Counted from the stretch's first letter, positions 34,022 to 43,231 are shown. The stretch: 64,000 nt of DNA from Parageobacillus sp. KH3-4 (GCF_022846435.1 NZ_AP025627.1:1460001-1524000); one strand, 5' to 3'. The notes: generated from the sequence alone by a model not told the origin. Made by a program: numbers and translations.

Positions 34022-34049
34022 TATAATATAACATAACATTCAGAATGTT
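34022..34049 (+). promoter_or_regulatory. Block C promoter -10 region with 15-bp palindrome
   Basis: A perfect TATAAT is at 34022-34027, with only a weak -35 region, as expected for an activated promoter. Just downstream AACATTC-A-GAATGTT (34035-34049) is a perfect 7-1-7 palindrome near the expected transcription start, a candidate repressor site. Confidence 0.45.
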
Positions 34050-34096
34050 TTAAATATTGTAAATGGAAATATAGTAAAAAGAGTAGGAAAGAAGGG

Positions 34097-35386
34097 ATGA
34101 AAAGCAGGATGACATTGTCGATTCGGGAGATGGAGTTGGAGCTGCAACAATACCAGCTGCAAAAAATTAATGAACTGCTTGTATTTGTCACACAGTTTAA
34201 CGAGTTTTATAAGGAAAAATTTCGCCATCTTTGCCTGCCAGTGCGGTCGATGGAAGAATTCCGAAAATTGCCGTTTACGACGAAAGAAGAGCTCGTTCAA
34301 GACCAGCAGCTATACCCGCCATTTGGTCGAAACCATTGCTATCCGGAAATGAGTTATGTTCGTTACCATCAAACGTCAGGCACTTCTGGCAAACCGCTTA
34401 AAATTTTGGATACGGAGGAGAGCTGGAACTGGTGGCGGGATTGCTGGTTTGAAGTGTTGAAATCGAGCGGGGTGACGAACCGCGACCGCTTGTTCCTCGC
34501 CTTCTCGTTCGGGCCGTTTATCGGTTTTTGGTCCGCATATGAGGCGGCTAAAAAAATGGGGGCGCTCGTGATCCCCGGAGGCGGGCAATCGTCAAAAGAG
34601 CGGCTATATAGCATGATAGAAAACCGGGCGACGGTATTGCTTTGCACGCCGAGCTACGCCCTTCACTTAGCTGAAGTGGCGGAAGAAATGGGAATCGATT
34701 TGCCCTCGGCTCCTGTAAGGGCCATCATTACAGCAGGGGAACCTGGCGGGTCTGTTCCGTCAACGCGGCAGCAGATTGAAACGCGATGGGGAGCGGACGT
34801 GTACGATCATGCCGGGATGACGGAAATGGGGGCGTACGGCTACTCATGTTCGGCTCGAAACGGGCTTCATATTAACGAAGCGCAATTTTTGGCGGAAATT
34901 ATCGACCCGGAAACGCTGCAGCCAGTTAAGGAAGGAGAGCGCGGGGAGCTGGTGCTCACCAATTTCAGCCGTTACGGCTATCCGCTCATACGCTACCGGA
35001 CGAAAGATATTGTGTTTTGTTCTTCGACGCCGTGTTCTTGCGGCAATCCGTATCGATTTTTGCCAGGCGGGATTATTGGACGAGTCGACGACATGGTCGT
35101 GGTCCGCGGTGTCAACATTTTTCCGTCGTCCATTGAGACGATTATCAGAGAGTTTGCGGAAATCAAAGAGTTTCGCATTGTTTATTATACGGAAAATGAA
35201 ATGAACCAAGTCAAAGTGCAAGTAGAGTCAGAAACGGACGTGGAACGACGTCTGGCTGATCGCTTAAGGGAACGGATTGGCATCCGGATCGATGTCGAAC
35301 GGGTCGCCCAAGGATCACTGCCCCGTTTTTCAATGAAGGCGAAACGGGTCGTTGACCAACGAGATCACCAAAAGCAAGTAGGGTAG
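34097..35386 (+). CDS. Phenylacetate-CoA-ligase-like aromatic acid ligase
   Basis: A 429-residue adenylate-forming enzyme of the PaaK group, shorter than typical acyl-CoA ligases. Motifs: YHQTSGTSGKPLKI (AMP-binding loop), YDHAGMTEMG, and YRTKDIVF followed by CSCG, then GRVDDMVVVRGVNIFP. The pair CSSTPCSCG resembles the zinc-binding loop seen in some members. First gene of block C; ahead of a salicylyl-CoA hydroxylase-like gene it is inferred to activate salicylate or a related hydroxybenzoate. In operon A the same step is assigned to a different ligase class. The start has a poorly spaced AGGAAAG; ATG 34109 is an alternative. Confidence 0.78.
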   Translation: MKSRMTLSIREMELELQQYQLQKINELLVFVTQFNEFYKEKFRHLCLPVRSMEEFRKLPFTTKEELVQDQQLYPPFGRNHCYPEMSYVRYHQTSGTSGKPLKILDTEESWNWWRDCWFEVLKSSGVTNRDRLFLAFSFGPFIGFWSAYEAAKKMGALVIPGGGQSSKERLYSMIENRATVLLCTPSYALHLAEVAEEMGIDLPSAPVRAIITAGEPGGSVPSTRQQIETRWGADVYDHAGMTEMGAYGYSCSARNGLHINEAQFLAEIIDPETLQPVKEGERGELVLTNFSRYGYPLIRYRTKDIVFCSSTPCSCGNPYRFLPGGIIGRVDDMVVVRGVNIFPSSIETIIREFAEIKEFRIVYYTENEMNQVKVQVESETDVERRLADRLRERIGIRIDVERVAQGSLPRFSMKAKRVVDQRDHQKQVG

Positions 35387-35445
35387 AGTGCTGGATAGAC
35401 GGGAATCGGGCTAGGATATCGAAAATGGAAAGGAGAGAGTTGCTG

Positions 35446-36672
35446 ATGGGTCAAGCAAATGTAAAGCGGCGTCCGGTCCTCGTTGTCGGAGCCGGACCAA
35501 TCGGGTTAACCGCGGCATTGGCGCTGCGTCGTTTTGGGCTTCCGGCGACGGTCATTGAAGCAGAACCGAAAGACCGTCTCCGTCCAGGAAGCCGGGCGAT
35601 TTATTTCCATAAAGCTACATTAAAGCATTTAGAAGACATTTATCCAGGGTTAGGGGAAACGTTTGCTAAACATGGGGTTGTCTGGCCGGTCAAGCGCACG
35701 TTATTCCGCGGCAAAGAAGTGTATGTCAAACGGTATCCGTCCCCTGATCCGAAGGCGCTTCCTCCATTTACAAGTTTGCCGCAAGTGGAAGCGGAAAAAT
35801 TTTTGTATAACGCCTGCCTTGAGGCGGGAGTCGAATTTATCTGGGAGACGCCGGTTCGCGAGGTCCATACCGATGAGGAAGGAGTCACCATGATTGCTGA
35901 ATCTGGTGAACGGTGGACATGCGATTATATGATTGCCGCCGATGGTGCGCGTTCAACCGTCCGCAAGTCGGTCGGCATTAAAATGGAAGGTCCGCGGACG
36001 AAAGATTACTTTGTTGTTGTCGATGTGAAGGAAGATGAAGCAGATCCGCTGCCGCTAGAGCGGGTGTTTCATTATCAACACCCGGCCGTAGACGGACGCA
36101 ACGTCTTATTTGTGCCGTTTGCCGGAGGGTGGAGAATTGATTTGCAGCTACTTGACGGGGATGATCCGGAACAGTTCGGCAGCGTTGAAGGCGTGAAACA
36201 ATGGCTGCCGAAAGTGATGCCGGAAAAATATGCGGATCGCATCACGTGGGTATCGACGTACCGCTTTTTCCAAGTCGTTGCCGAGTCGTTGACTGACCGT
36301 CATCATCGCGTGTTGTTAGCTGGTGAAGCGGCGCACTTGTTTGCCCCGTTCGGCGCGCGCGGCATGAACTCCGGTGTGCCGGATGCGATCATGGCGGCGA
36401 AAGCGATTCGGGCAGCGCTTGATGCGGCCAATCGCGAAGAAGCGAAAGCGGCCATTGCCGCGGCCGCCAACGAGCGGCTGATCGCGGCAAGATACAACCG
36501 CGACTGTGCTGGCATCGCCTTAGAGCATATTCAAGGCAGCGCTCCAGCAGCCAATATGAAGAGGGAAGTGGCTGCCTCACTGGCCCCAATTTTGCCGCGC
36601 CTAGGCAAATGGCTTGATGAAGGGCCATATGGTCCAAGATCGGGACCGCCTCAATTGTCAACAAAATATTAA
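35446..36672 (+). CDS. FAD-dependent monooxygenase, salicylyl-CoA 5-hydroxylase-like (copy C)
   Basis: A 408-residue flavoprotein hydroxylase with GAGPIG near residue 19, IAADGARSTV and AGEAAHLFAPFGARGMNSG. It aligns with copy A (16754-17977) without gaps over most of its length. ATG 35446 follows AAAGGAGAGAG. The next gene is again a 4HBT thioesterase, so the same CoA-thioester hydroxylation and release to gentisate is inferred. The unusual GEAAH in place of GDAAH is shared by both copies. Confidence 0.8.
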   Translation: MGQANVKRRPVLVVGAGPIGLTAALALRRFGLPATVIEAEPKDRLRPGSRAIYFHKATLKHLEDIYPGLGETFAKHGVVWPVKRTLFRGKEVYVKRYPSPDPKALPPFTSLPQVEAEKFLYNACLEAGVEFIWETPVREVHTDEEGVTMIAESGERWTCDYMIAADGARSTVRKSVGIKMEGPRTKDYFVVVDVKEDEADPLPLERVFHYQHPAVDGRNVLFVPFAGGWRIDLQLLDGDDPEQFGSVEGVKQWLPKVMPEKYADRITWVSTYRFFQVVAESLTDRHHRVLLAGEAAHLFAPFGARGMNSGVPDAIMAAKAIRAALDAANREEAKAAIAAAANERLIAARYNRDCAGIALEHIQGSAPAANMKREVAASLAPILPRLGKWLDEGPYGPRSGPPQLSTKY

Positions 36673-36690
36673 TCGAAAACTGAAGATTGG

Positions 36691-37125
36691 GTGAAACATA
36701 TGGAGTATCCATTTCAGGTAAACTGGGGAGATACCGATGCTGCTGGTATTGTGTTTTATCCTAATTTTTATAAATGGATGGACCAAGCAACGCATCACTA
36801 TTTTTCCAAATTAGGATATTCCACTTGGAAATTATTTCATGAAGATCATACAAGCATACCAATTGTGGAAGCAAAATGCCGGTTTCAATCTCCTCTCTTT
36901 TTTGAAGATGAGGTGTGTGTGAAGTCAGCGATCGTAGAACTGCGGGATAAAGTTTTCAAAATTCAGCATCAATTTTTCAAAGGAGAACAGATGATTGCCG
37001 AAGGCTATGAGATACGTGTTTGGGCGAATTTTAAAAACGGAAAGCCGAAAGCAGAGCCGATTCCTGATGAAATTCGCGAAAAAATGAAGAAAGCGGCGAA
37101 CGACAACATGCAGGTTTTAGGGTAA
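36691..37125 (+). CDS. 4-hydroxybenzoyl-CoA-type thioesterase (copy C)
   Basis: A 144-residue hot-dog protein with GDTDAAGIVFYPNFYKWMDQA. I keep the GTG start at 36691 because it then aligns residue for residue with copy A at the N-terminus (MKHMEYPFQVNWGDTD versus MKKIEYRFQVQWGDTD); ATG 36700 is the alternative. Predicted to release gentisate from gentisyl-CoA. Confidence 0.83.
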   Translation: MKHMEYPFQVNWGDTDAAGIVFYPNFYKWMDQATHHYFSKLGYSTWKLFHEDHTSIPIVEAKCRFQSPLFFEDEVCVKSAIVELRDKVFKIQHQFFKGEQMIAEGYEIRVWANFKNGKPKAEPIPDEIREKMKKAANDNMQVLG

Positions 37126-37136
37126 GGGGGAGGATT

Positions 37137-38072
37137 ATGAAAATTATTAACTATCGACACGGAGATGCGGTTCGGGCAGGCTGTATCGTCGGGGAAAACG
37201 TAGTGGATCTCAACAAGGCGTATGTTCAGTTATTGAAAGCAAAAGGCTATCCGCGAGCAGAACAATTGGCAGCGGCGTTAGTTCCATCCAATACGATAGA
37301 ACTGATAGAAGGTGGCGAAAAGAGTTTAGAGGAAGCGTACAAAGCGGCCGATTTCGCCTTGGAGAATGGCATGACCATCCACCGTGCTGATGCCAAAATC
37401 GAAGCGCCTGTATTAAAGCCAAATAAAATCATTTGCGTAGGCCATAACTACAGGGAACACATTTTGGAAATGAAACGGGAATTGCCAGAGTATCCAGTGA
37501 TTTTCGCTAAATTTAACAATACCATTATCGGCCCGGAAGATGACATTCCGCTTCCGCCGATTACGAAGCAGCTTGACTATGAAGCAGAATTTGCGTTTGT
37601 GATTGGGAAACGGGCGCGCAATGTATCGCAAACCGATGCGTTAGATTATGTGGCGGGGTATACGATCGTCAATGACGTAACGGCAAGGGATTTGCAGCGC
37701 AGAACGCTGCAATGGCTGCAAGGAAAGACACTGGATGGCAGCGCACCAATGGGACCATGGCTGGTGACGAAAGATGAAATTCCTGATCCTCATGCTTTAG
37801 AGATTGTGTTGACGGTGAATGGGGAAGAACGGCAGCGTTCGAATACAAAAAATCTTGTCTTTAATGTTCATTATCTCGTGGAATTTTTATCTCATATTAT
37901 GACACTTGAACCTGGCGATGTAGTATGTACTGGAACCCCTGGTGGAGTTGGAATAGCTCGGAACCCGCAAGTATTTTTGCAAGATGGGGATGTGGTGCGG
38001 ATTGAAGTAGAAAAGATAGGAGTTCTTGAAAATCGTATTAAAGCAGTATCGAACACCGTGGAGGTGGGATGA
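37137..38072 (+). CDS. FAH-family hydrolase, probable fumarylpyruvate hydrolase (copy C)
   Basis: A 311-residue fumarylacetoacetate-hydrolase-fold protein with a full N-terminal domain and the catalytic domain (VGHNYREHILEM, LDYEAEFAFVIGKRARNV, VNDVTARDLQ, GPWLVTKDEIPDP, MTLEPGDVVCTGTPGGVG). In this context it should split fumarylpyruvate to fumarate and pyruvate. It follows the thioesterase by 11 bp after AAGGGGGAGG, and the DinB-type gene overlaps its end. Confidence 0.85.
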   Translation: MKIINYRHGDAVRAGCIVGENVVDLNKAYVQLLKAKGYPRAEQLAAALVPSNTIELIEGGEKSLEEAYKAADFALENGMTIHRADAKIEAPVLKPNKIICVGHNYREHILEMKRELPEYPVIFAKFNNTIIGPEDDIPLPPITKQLDYEAEFAFVIGKRARNVSQTDALDYVAGYTIVNDVTARDLQRRTLQWLQGKTLDGSAPMGPWLVTKDEIPDPHALEIVLTVNGEERQRSNTKNLVFNVHYLVEFLSHIMTLEPGDVVCTGTPGGVGIARNPQVFLQDGDVVRIEVEKIGVLENRIKAVSNTVEVG

Positions 38073-38572
38073 TAATGTCAAAAATTCAACAATACCAGGA
38101 AGAAATGAATCAATCGATTGATGAGATAATTCAGAAAGCAAAAACATTGCCAGAAGAGGTGATTCGCTGGAAACCATCCGCCGAGGAATGGTCGATTATG
38201 GAGATACTTTGCCATGTGGAAGAAGTGATTGGTTATTGGACAAGAGAGCTTGTCCGTGTCATTCAAGCGGGTGGTACAGAATGGGGAAGAGGTTTGCAAG
38301 ATGAAGCAAGATTAGCAGCGGTCCGCCAAGCGGATCAACGCGCTGTTTCCGATGTCATTAAAGGAATCGAACAAGCAAGACAGTTTGCCAATGAACAGTT
38401 TGCTTCGTTAAGTGACGCGGATTTAGCGTTAGAAGCACCGCACCGCAATCCAAAATTTGGAGTAAAACCGATGACTTTTTTAGTCGAACATTTTATTACT
38501 GAACATTTAGCAAACCACAATAAACAGATCGAAAGAAACTTAAAAAAATATGAGTCGCAACAAAAAGCGTGA
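38069..38572 (+). CDS. DinB-family protein, candidate thiol-dependent maleylpyruvate isomerase
   Basis: A four-helix DinB/YfiT-type protein of 167 residues with the metal-binding histidine triad visible as H49 (ILCHVEEV), H146 and H150 (TEHLANH). This superfamily includes the mycothiol-dependent maleylpyruvate isomerase of actinobacteria and bacillithiol S-transferases of bacilli. It lies between a fumarylpyruvate-hydrolase-type gene and a gentisate dioxygenase gene, and no other isomerase is encoded nearby, so conversion of maleylpyruvate to fumarylpyruvate with bacillithiol as cofactor is the natural prediction. The start ATG overlaps the previous gene by four bases; ATG 38075 has better spacing to GGAGG. 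Confidence 0.75.
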   Translation: MIMSKIQQYQEEMNQSIDEIIQKAKTLPEEVIRWKPSAEEWSIMEILCHVEEVIGYWTRELVRVIQAGGTEWGRGLQDEARLAAVRQADQRAVSDVIKGIEQARQFANEQFASLSDADLALEAPHRNPKFGVKPMTFLVEHFITEHLANHNKQIERNLKKYESQQKA

Positions 38573-38587
38573 GGAGGGGCGAAAAAA

Positions 38588-39712
38588 ATGGCAGAAGCCA
38601 ATCCGTTTTTCCAAAGCAAGGAAGTAAAAGAGTTTACGAAAAAAATCGAAAAATATCATTTAGGGCCGCTATGGGAAGCGATTCCGGATTTAATGCATAA
38701 GGAGCCGGCCCCAGAAGCGGTTCCATACCTGTGGAAAGGCGAAATTATCCAAAAGCTATTGCTGGAAGCGACAGAAATTTTTACTCCGGAGCGTGGAGGA
38801 GAAAGAAGAGCCATTTACCTGCAAAATCCAGGATTAAAGCATCGCCAGCCATGGGGATGGGCGTCGACAACCAATACATTGTACGCGGCGGTGCAGCTTA
38901 TTTTGCCTGGGGAAACGGCGCCTTCTCATCGGCATACGCAAAGCGCCATGCGCTTTATTACCGACGGCAAAGGAGCTTACTCCATTGTGCAAGGGGAACG
39001 GCTGTTTATGGAGGAAGGCGATTTCCTCATTACGCCGGGAGGGTTATGGCATGGCCATAGCCATCCAGGAGATGGGCCAATGTTTTGGATGGATTGTCTG
39101 GATATTCCGTTTATTTATGCGACAGGCGGCACGTTCTTTGAGCCTCATCCGGATGGCATTGAACCTCCGTCATTGCCGGATGATTACTCGGCGCGAAAAT
39201 ATCGCGGCGGAATGGTTCGGCCGATCAGCGACCGTAAAGCAAACGTAGCGCCATTAGGATTATACAAATGGAAACAAACAGAAGCTGCATTGGCGGGATT
39301 AAGCGATTTTGAACCAGATCCTTATGATGGCATTGCTGTCGAATATATTAATCCATCGACAGGACATACCGCAAATCCGAATATCGCCGCTTGGATGCAG
39401 AAGCTGCCGGTCGGCTACCATTCTAAGGCTCATCGCCATACGTATTCCGCAATTTACCATGTATTCAAAGGGGAAGGATATACGGTTATTAACGGCGTTC
39501 GCTTTGATTGGACAAAAGGAGATTATTTTGTTATTCCAAATTGGGCTTGGCACGAGCATGTCAATGCTTCGAATGAGGAAGCGCTATTATTCTGCGCAAA
39601 TGATCTGCCGATTATGGAGAAGCTTGGATTGCAGCGGGAAGAGGAATATCCGAACAACAATGGATATCAACAGGTGGTTAGTGAGTTTAAACCGGAGGCA
39701 GGTGTCGTGTAA
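38588..39712 (+). CDS. Gentisate 1,2-dioxygenase (copy C)
   Basis: A 374-residue bicupin dioxygenase like the copy at 11542-12642. Cupin 1 has PSHRHTQSAMRF and LWHGHSH; cupin 2 has SKAHRHTYSAIYHV and WHEHVN. Reaction: gentisate + O2 to maleylpyruvate. It is the last gene before a strong terminator, so it ends the 34-39.7 kb operon. Two copies may differ in substrate range, for example for 5-aminosalicylate or substituted gentisates; that is speculation. Confidence 0.88.
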   Translation: MAEANPFFQSKEVKEFTKKIEKYHLGPLWEAIPDLMHKEPAPEAVPYLWKGEIIQKLLLEATEIFTPERGGERRAIYLQNPGLKHRQPWGWASTTNTLYAAVQLILPGETAPSHRHTQSAMRFITDGKGAYSIVQGERLFMEEGDFLITPGGLWHGHSHPGDGPMFWMDCLDIPFIYATGGTFFEPHPDGIEPPSLPDDYSARKYRGGMVRPISDRKANVAPLGLYKWKQTEAALAGLSDFEPDPYDGIAVEYINPSTGHTANPNIAAWMQKLPVGYHSKAHRHTYSAIYHVFKGEGYTVINGVRFDWTKGDYFVIPNWAWHEHVNASNEEALLFCANDLPIMEKLGLQREEEYPNNNGYQQVVSEFKPEAGVV

Positions 39713-39714
39713 AT

Positions 39715-39766
39715 AATATTTCCTCTGTTATCCTACTAAAAGGATGACAGAGGAAGGAATATTTTT
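39715..39766 (+). terminator. Strong terminator after gentisate dioxygenase C
   Basis: AATATTTCCTCTGTTATCCT pairs with AGGATGACAGAGGAAGGAATATT with one small mismatch, followed by TTTT. Confidence 0.85.
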
Positions 39767-39823
39767 GTAGAGAACAGAGGCGATTAGGTGAATAAATGCA
39801 ATATAAATGAGGAGGTACTGGGG

Positions 39824-41551
39824 TTGTTCGATAAATATACGACTAGTACAGCCTTCCTCGAAGCATTGCAAGAGGCAGGTGTTTCCTATATTTTCTGTAA
39901 CTTAGGCAGCGATCATCCTGCAATTATTGAGAGTTTAGCGGAGGCAAGACAAAAAGGAATAAAGCTTCCTAAAGTGATTACTTGTCCGCATGAAATGGTA
40001 GCATTAAGTGCGGCGCATGGATTTGCACAAGTTACTGGAAAGCCTCAGGCAGTGATTGTACATGTCGAATGTGGAACACAAAACCTTGGAGGCGCCATTC
40101 ACAATGCAGCAAAGGGAAGGGTACCTGTGCTTATTTTTGCTGGCGCTTCCCCTTTTACTCAGGAAGGTGAAATGATTGGCAGCAGAAATGAGTTTATTCA
40201 TTGGATACAAGACGTTTTTGATCAACGAGGGATTGTTAGAGGGTATGTGAAATACAACAATGAGATTCGTTCCGGAAAAAATGTAAAGCAGCTCGTTCAT
40301 CGGGCATTACAAATAGCGCAAAGTGATCCAAAAGGTCCTGTTTACCTTGTAGGTCCTCGTGAGGTAATGGAGGAAGATGCGGAAAGAATAATAATCAATC
40401 CAGCATTATGGGAGCCTATTCGACCATCCGCTCTTCCAGAAGAAGGGGTGCAAGAAATTGTAATTAACTTAGTAAATGCGAAGAATCCTCTAATTATAAC
40501 ATCTTACTTAGGACGTAATTCAAAAGCTGTGAACGAACTTATCCGGTTAAGTGAGCGTTTATCTATTCCGGTAATTGAATCTGTTCCTAATTATATGAAT
40601 TTTCCCAGCAATCATCCTATGCATTGCGGGTATTTATGGAATTCACAAGAACAAAATGATTTGCTTAGTAGGGCGGATGCAGTACTTGTTTTAGATAGTG
40701 ATGTTCCATGGATTCCTCTAAAAAACAAGCCGTCTGAACATTGCAAAATTTATTACATTGATGTAGACCCTCTGAAAGAGCAAATGCCATTATGGTATAT
40801 TCCTTCCCAGCGTTTTTTCAGGGCAGACTCCTACACAGCATTGCAACAATTAAATCAGTTATTAGAACGAACTTCCATCAATCAAGAAGTAGTGCGTAAA
40901 AGATATAAGATAATTGAAAAAATCCACTGCGAACAAAGAAAAAATTGGAGAGAACAAGAACAATACAGAGAGGATGTTATTACGCCTGAATATTTAACTG
41001 CTTGCGTGAGGGAAATTGTGGATGAAAATACAATCATCGTTAATGAAGGAATTTCAAACTATGAAGCCATATATCGGCATATCCAAGTTTCTAAACCAGG
41101 ATCGATTATTGGAAGTGGAGCTGGTTCGTTAGGATGGAATGGGGGAGCAAGTATTGGTGTAAAATTAGCCATGCCTGATAAAAAAGTTATTAACCTTACA
41201 GGAGATGGAAGTTATTTATTTAGTATTCCATCTACTGTTCATTGGATGGCAAGAAGATATCAAACCCCATTTTTAACAGTGATATACAATAATAGGGGGT
41301 GGAAATCTCCTAAATTATCAACTTTAGGGGTGCATCCAAAAGGAATAGCGAGCAAGATTAACGAATTTTGGGTGAGCTTTGAACCATCTGCTGATCTAGC
41401 CAAAATTGCTGAAGCAGCCGGAGGGGCGTATGCCCAAACAGTAACAAAACCTGGTGAGCTAAAGGAAGCATTGCAAAATGGATTACAAGCCTTAGAAAAA
41501 GGACGTTCAGCTGTGTTGGATGTATACCTTCCTTCTGTTGAAGAAGAGTGA
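39824..41551 (+). CDS. Thiamine-diphosphate-dependent enzyme, possible 2-oxo acid decarboxylase
   Basis: A 575-residue enzyme of the acetolactate synthase/benzoylformate decarboxylase superfamily. TTG 39824 is chosen because GAGGAGG lies upstream at normal spacing; an in-frame GTG at 39788 lacks one. The catalytic glutamate is E57 in ITCPHEMVALSAAHG, and the cofactor motif begins at GDGS (residues 460-463) and ends at NNRGW. The substrate is unknown. Beside an aromatic-acid carrier and an aromatic aldehyde dehydrogenase, decarboxylation of an aryl-2-oxo acid to an aldehyde is one reading. The gene is visibly more AT-rich than its neighbours, suggesting separate acquisition. Confidence 0.7.
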   Translation: MFDKYTTSTAFLEALQEAGVSYIFCNLGSDHPAIIESLAEARQKGIKLPKVITCPHEMVALSAAHGFAQVTGKPQAVIVHVECGTQNLGGAIHNAAKGRVPVLIFAGASPFTQEGEMIGSRNEFIHWIQDVFDQRGIVRGYVKYNNEIRSGKNVKQLVHRALQIAQSDPKGPVYLVGPREVMEEDAERIIINPALWEPIRPSALPEEGVQEIVINLVNAKNPLIITSYLGRNSKAVNELIRLSERLSIPVIESVPNYMNFPSNHPMHCGYLWNSQEQNDLLSRADAVLVLDSDVPWIPLKNKPSEHCKIYYIDVDPLKEQMPLWYIPSQRFFRADSYTALQQLNQLLERTSINQEVVRKRYKIIEKIHCEQRKNWREQEQYREDVITPEYLTACVREIVDENTIIVNEGISNYEAIYRHIQVSKPGSIIGSGAGSLGWNGGASIGVKLAMPDKKVINLTGDGSYLFSIPSTVHWMARRYQTPFLTVIYNNRGWKSPKLSTLGVHPKGIASKINEFWVSFEPSADLAKIAEAAGGAYAQTVTKPGELKEALQNGLQALEKGRSAVLDVYLPSVEEE

Positions 41552-41695
41552 ATGAAGAAAGAGGATTACGGAAGAAGGATAACCAAGTTTTGAACAAAGT
41601 TTATTTATCTTGTGCAAATAGCTGCCATTTGAAATAATTATTTTCATTTAATTTAAGGAGAGTTAAAGACATTCACGATTATGGAGGACGATGAA

Positions 41696-43063
41696 GTGCG
41701 GCAAATTAAAGCATCGGAAGTAGTTGCGGCTAGTAAATTTAATCGGTTTCACTTAATGGTTTATTTATGGTGCTTTGTTGGAATCGCTTTTGATGGTTAT
41801 GATATTGCTATGTACGGGGTAAGTTTGCCCTGGCTCATGAAAGAGTGGGATTTAACTTTAGTTCAGGCTGGTGCAATAGGAAGCTATTCATTGGTAGGGA
41901 TGGTGGTAGGAGCATTAGTATTTGCCCCTTTAGCAGATAAGATTGGAAGAAAAAGAGTATTTGCTATTTGCATGGTTGGGTTTAGTGTATTTACATTTCT
42001 AGGCGGAGCAGTTGACAACCCTATAGCCTTTACTGTCATGCGTTTTCTTGCTGCTTTAGGAATTGGAGGACTTCCTCCTAACGTTATTTCTCTAATGACA
42101 GAATATTCCCCGAAAAGGAATAGAGCTATTATCGTTGCCACAATGTATTGTGGATACTCTATAGGAGGAATTTTGGTTTCGTTATTAGGAATGTACATTG
42201 TTCCTGAGTTGGGATGGAGAGTTTTATATTGGATTGGCGGCATTCCGATATTGATATTCCCTTTCTTTATGAGGCAATTTCCTGAATCCCTTTCCTTCTA
42301 TATTTTGAAAAATCGAATAAAAAAATTATGCGAAATCTTAAATCGTATAGATCCTTTGGGGAATTACACAGAAGATGATGATTATCAATTTGAAGAAGTG
42401 CAGAACGAGTCAAAAGGGTTTCCAGTTAAGAAGCTGTTTGCACAACAACGAGCGGTTAGCACGTTTGCTTTTTGGATAGCTGTGTTTAGCTGTCTATTAA
42501 TGGTGTATGGATTGAATACATGGCTTCCTAAAATTATGCAGCAATCCGGGTACGGACTCACTTCTAGTTTGTTATTTAACATTGTTTTATGTACGGGGCA
42601 AGTTGGTGGTTCATTGGTTGGAGGATTTCTAGCAGAGAGGTTTGGTCATAAAAAAATATTAGTTTTTATGTATATATTAGGAGCATTATGTTTCATTATA
42701 TTGGGGATAACTTCAAATATATTTATGTTATATGCACTTGTAGCAATAGGAGGAGCCTGTACGGTTGGTACACAGAATCTAGCAAATCCTTATATTTCTG
42801 AGTATTATCCAAAGGAAGCAAGAGCAACTGGGATTGGTTGGGCATTAGGAGTTGGTAGAATTGGAGCGATTTTAGCTCCTGCATTAATTGGGTTAATCTT
42901 GGCAACGGGACTCACCTCACAAAAGGCCTTTATTGTTTTTGCTGTCCCAAGTATAATAGGGGCTCTAGCCCTGCTATGTGTACAGGAGAAATTTAGTAGT
43001 TTCGATAAGATAAAGCAACCTGATCATTTAGAAATGACTGCATCTTCACACTTTCGAATGTAA
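41696..43063 (+). CDS. Aromatic acid:H+ symporter (AAHS/BenK-PcaK-like MFS)
   Basis: A 455-residue major facilitator with about 12 membrane segments. The segment GIAFDGYDIAMYGVSLPWL matches the DGxD motif in the first helix of BenK/PcaK-type carriers, followed by PLADKIGRKR and PESLSFYIL. GTG 41696 is chosen for its GGAGG eight bases upstream; ATG 41681 lies in that site. Expected role: proton-driven uptake of a benzoate-type acid. Like the TPP gene it is AT-rich, and the two were probably gained together. Confidence 0.83.
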   Translation: MRQIKASEVVAASKFNRFHLMVYLWCFVGIAFDGYDIAMYGVSLPWLMKEWDLTLVQAGAIGSYSLVGMVVGALVFAPLADKIGRKRVFAICMVGFSVFTFLGGAVDNPIAFTVMRFLAALGIGGLPPNVISLMTEYSPKRNRAIIVATMYCGYSIGGILVSLLGMYIVPELGWRVLYWIGGIPILIFPFFMRQFPESLSFYILKNRIKKLCEILNRIDPLGNYTEDDDYQFEEVQNESKGFPVKKLFAQQRAVSTFAFWIAVFSCLLMVYGLNTWLPKIMQQSGYGLTSSLLFNIVLCTGQVGGSLVGGFLAERFGHKKILVFMYILGALCFIILGITSNIFMLYALVAIGGACTVGTQNLANPYISEYYPKEARATGIGWALGVGRIGAILAPALIGLILATGLTSQKAFIVFAVPSIIGALALLCVQEKFSSFDKIKQPDHLEMTASSHFRM

Positions 43064-43217
43064 GAGTAGCTAAACTTGGCCATATACATTTGGTTTTCTA
43101 ATGTAGAGACAACTGTGTTTATGCTGTTATTTCAAGTACCTTTTGTACTTTTGCCGATAATAAACATGGGAACAGATGAATTTATAGACTATAAAACACA
43201 AACAAACCTGATCTTAT

Positions 43218-43231
43218 TTGAAAGCGCTGTC
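43218..43231 (+). promoter_or_regulatory. Candidate CcpA cre site
   Basis: TGAAAGCGCTGTCT keeps the TGAAAGCGCT core of the optimal cre and fits the degenerate consensus except at the final base. It lies 27 bp before the unknown protein gene, likely in its leader. The rest of the gap 43064-43258 shows no clear promoter. Confidence 0.5.
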
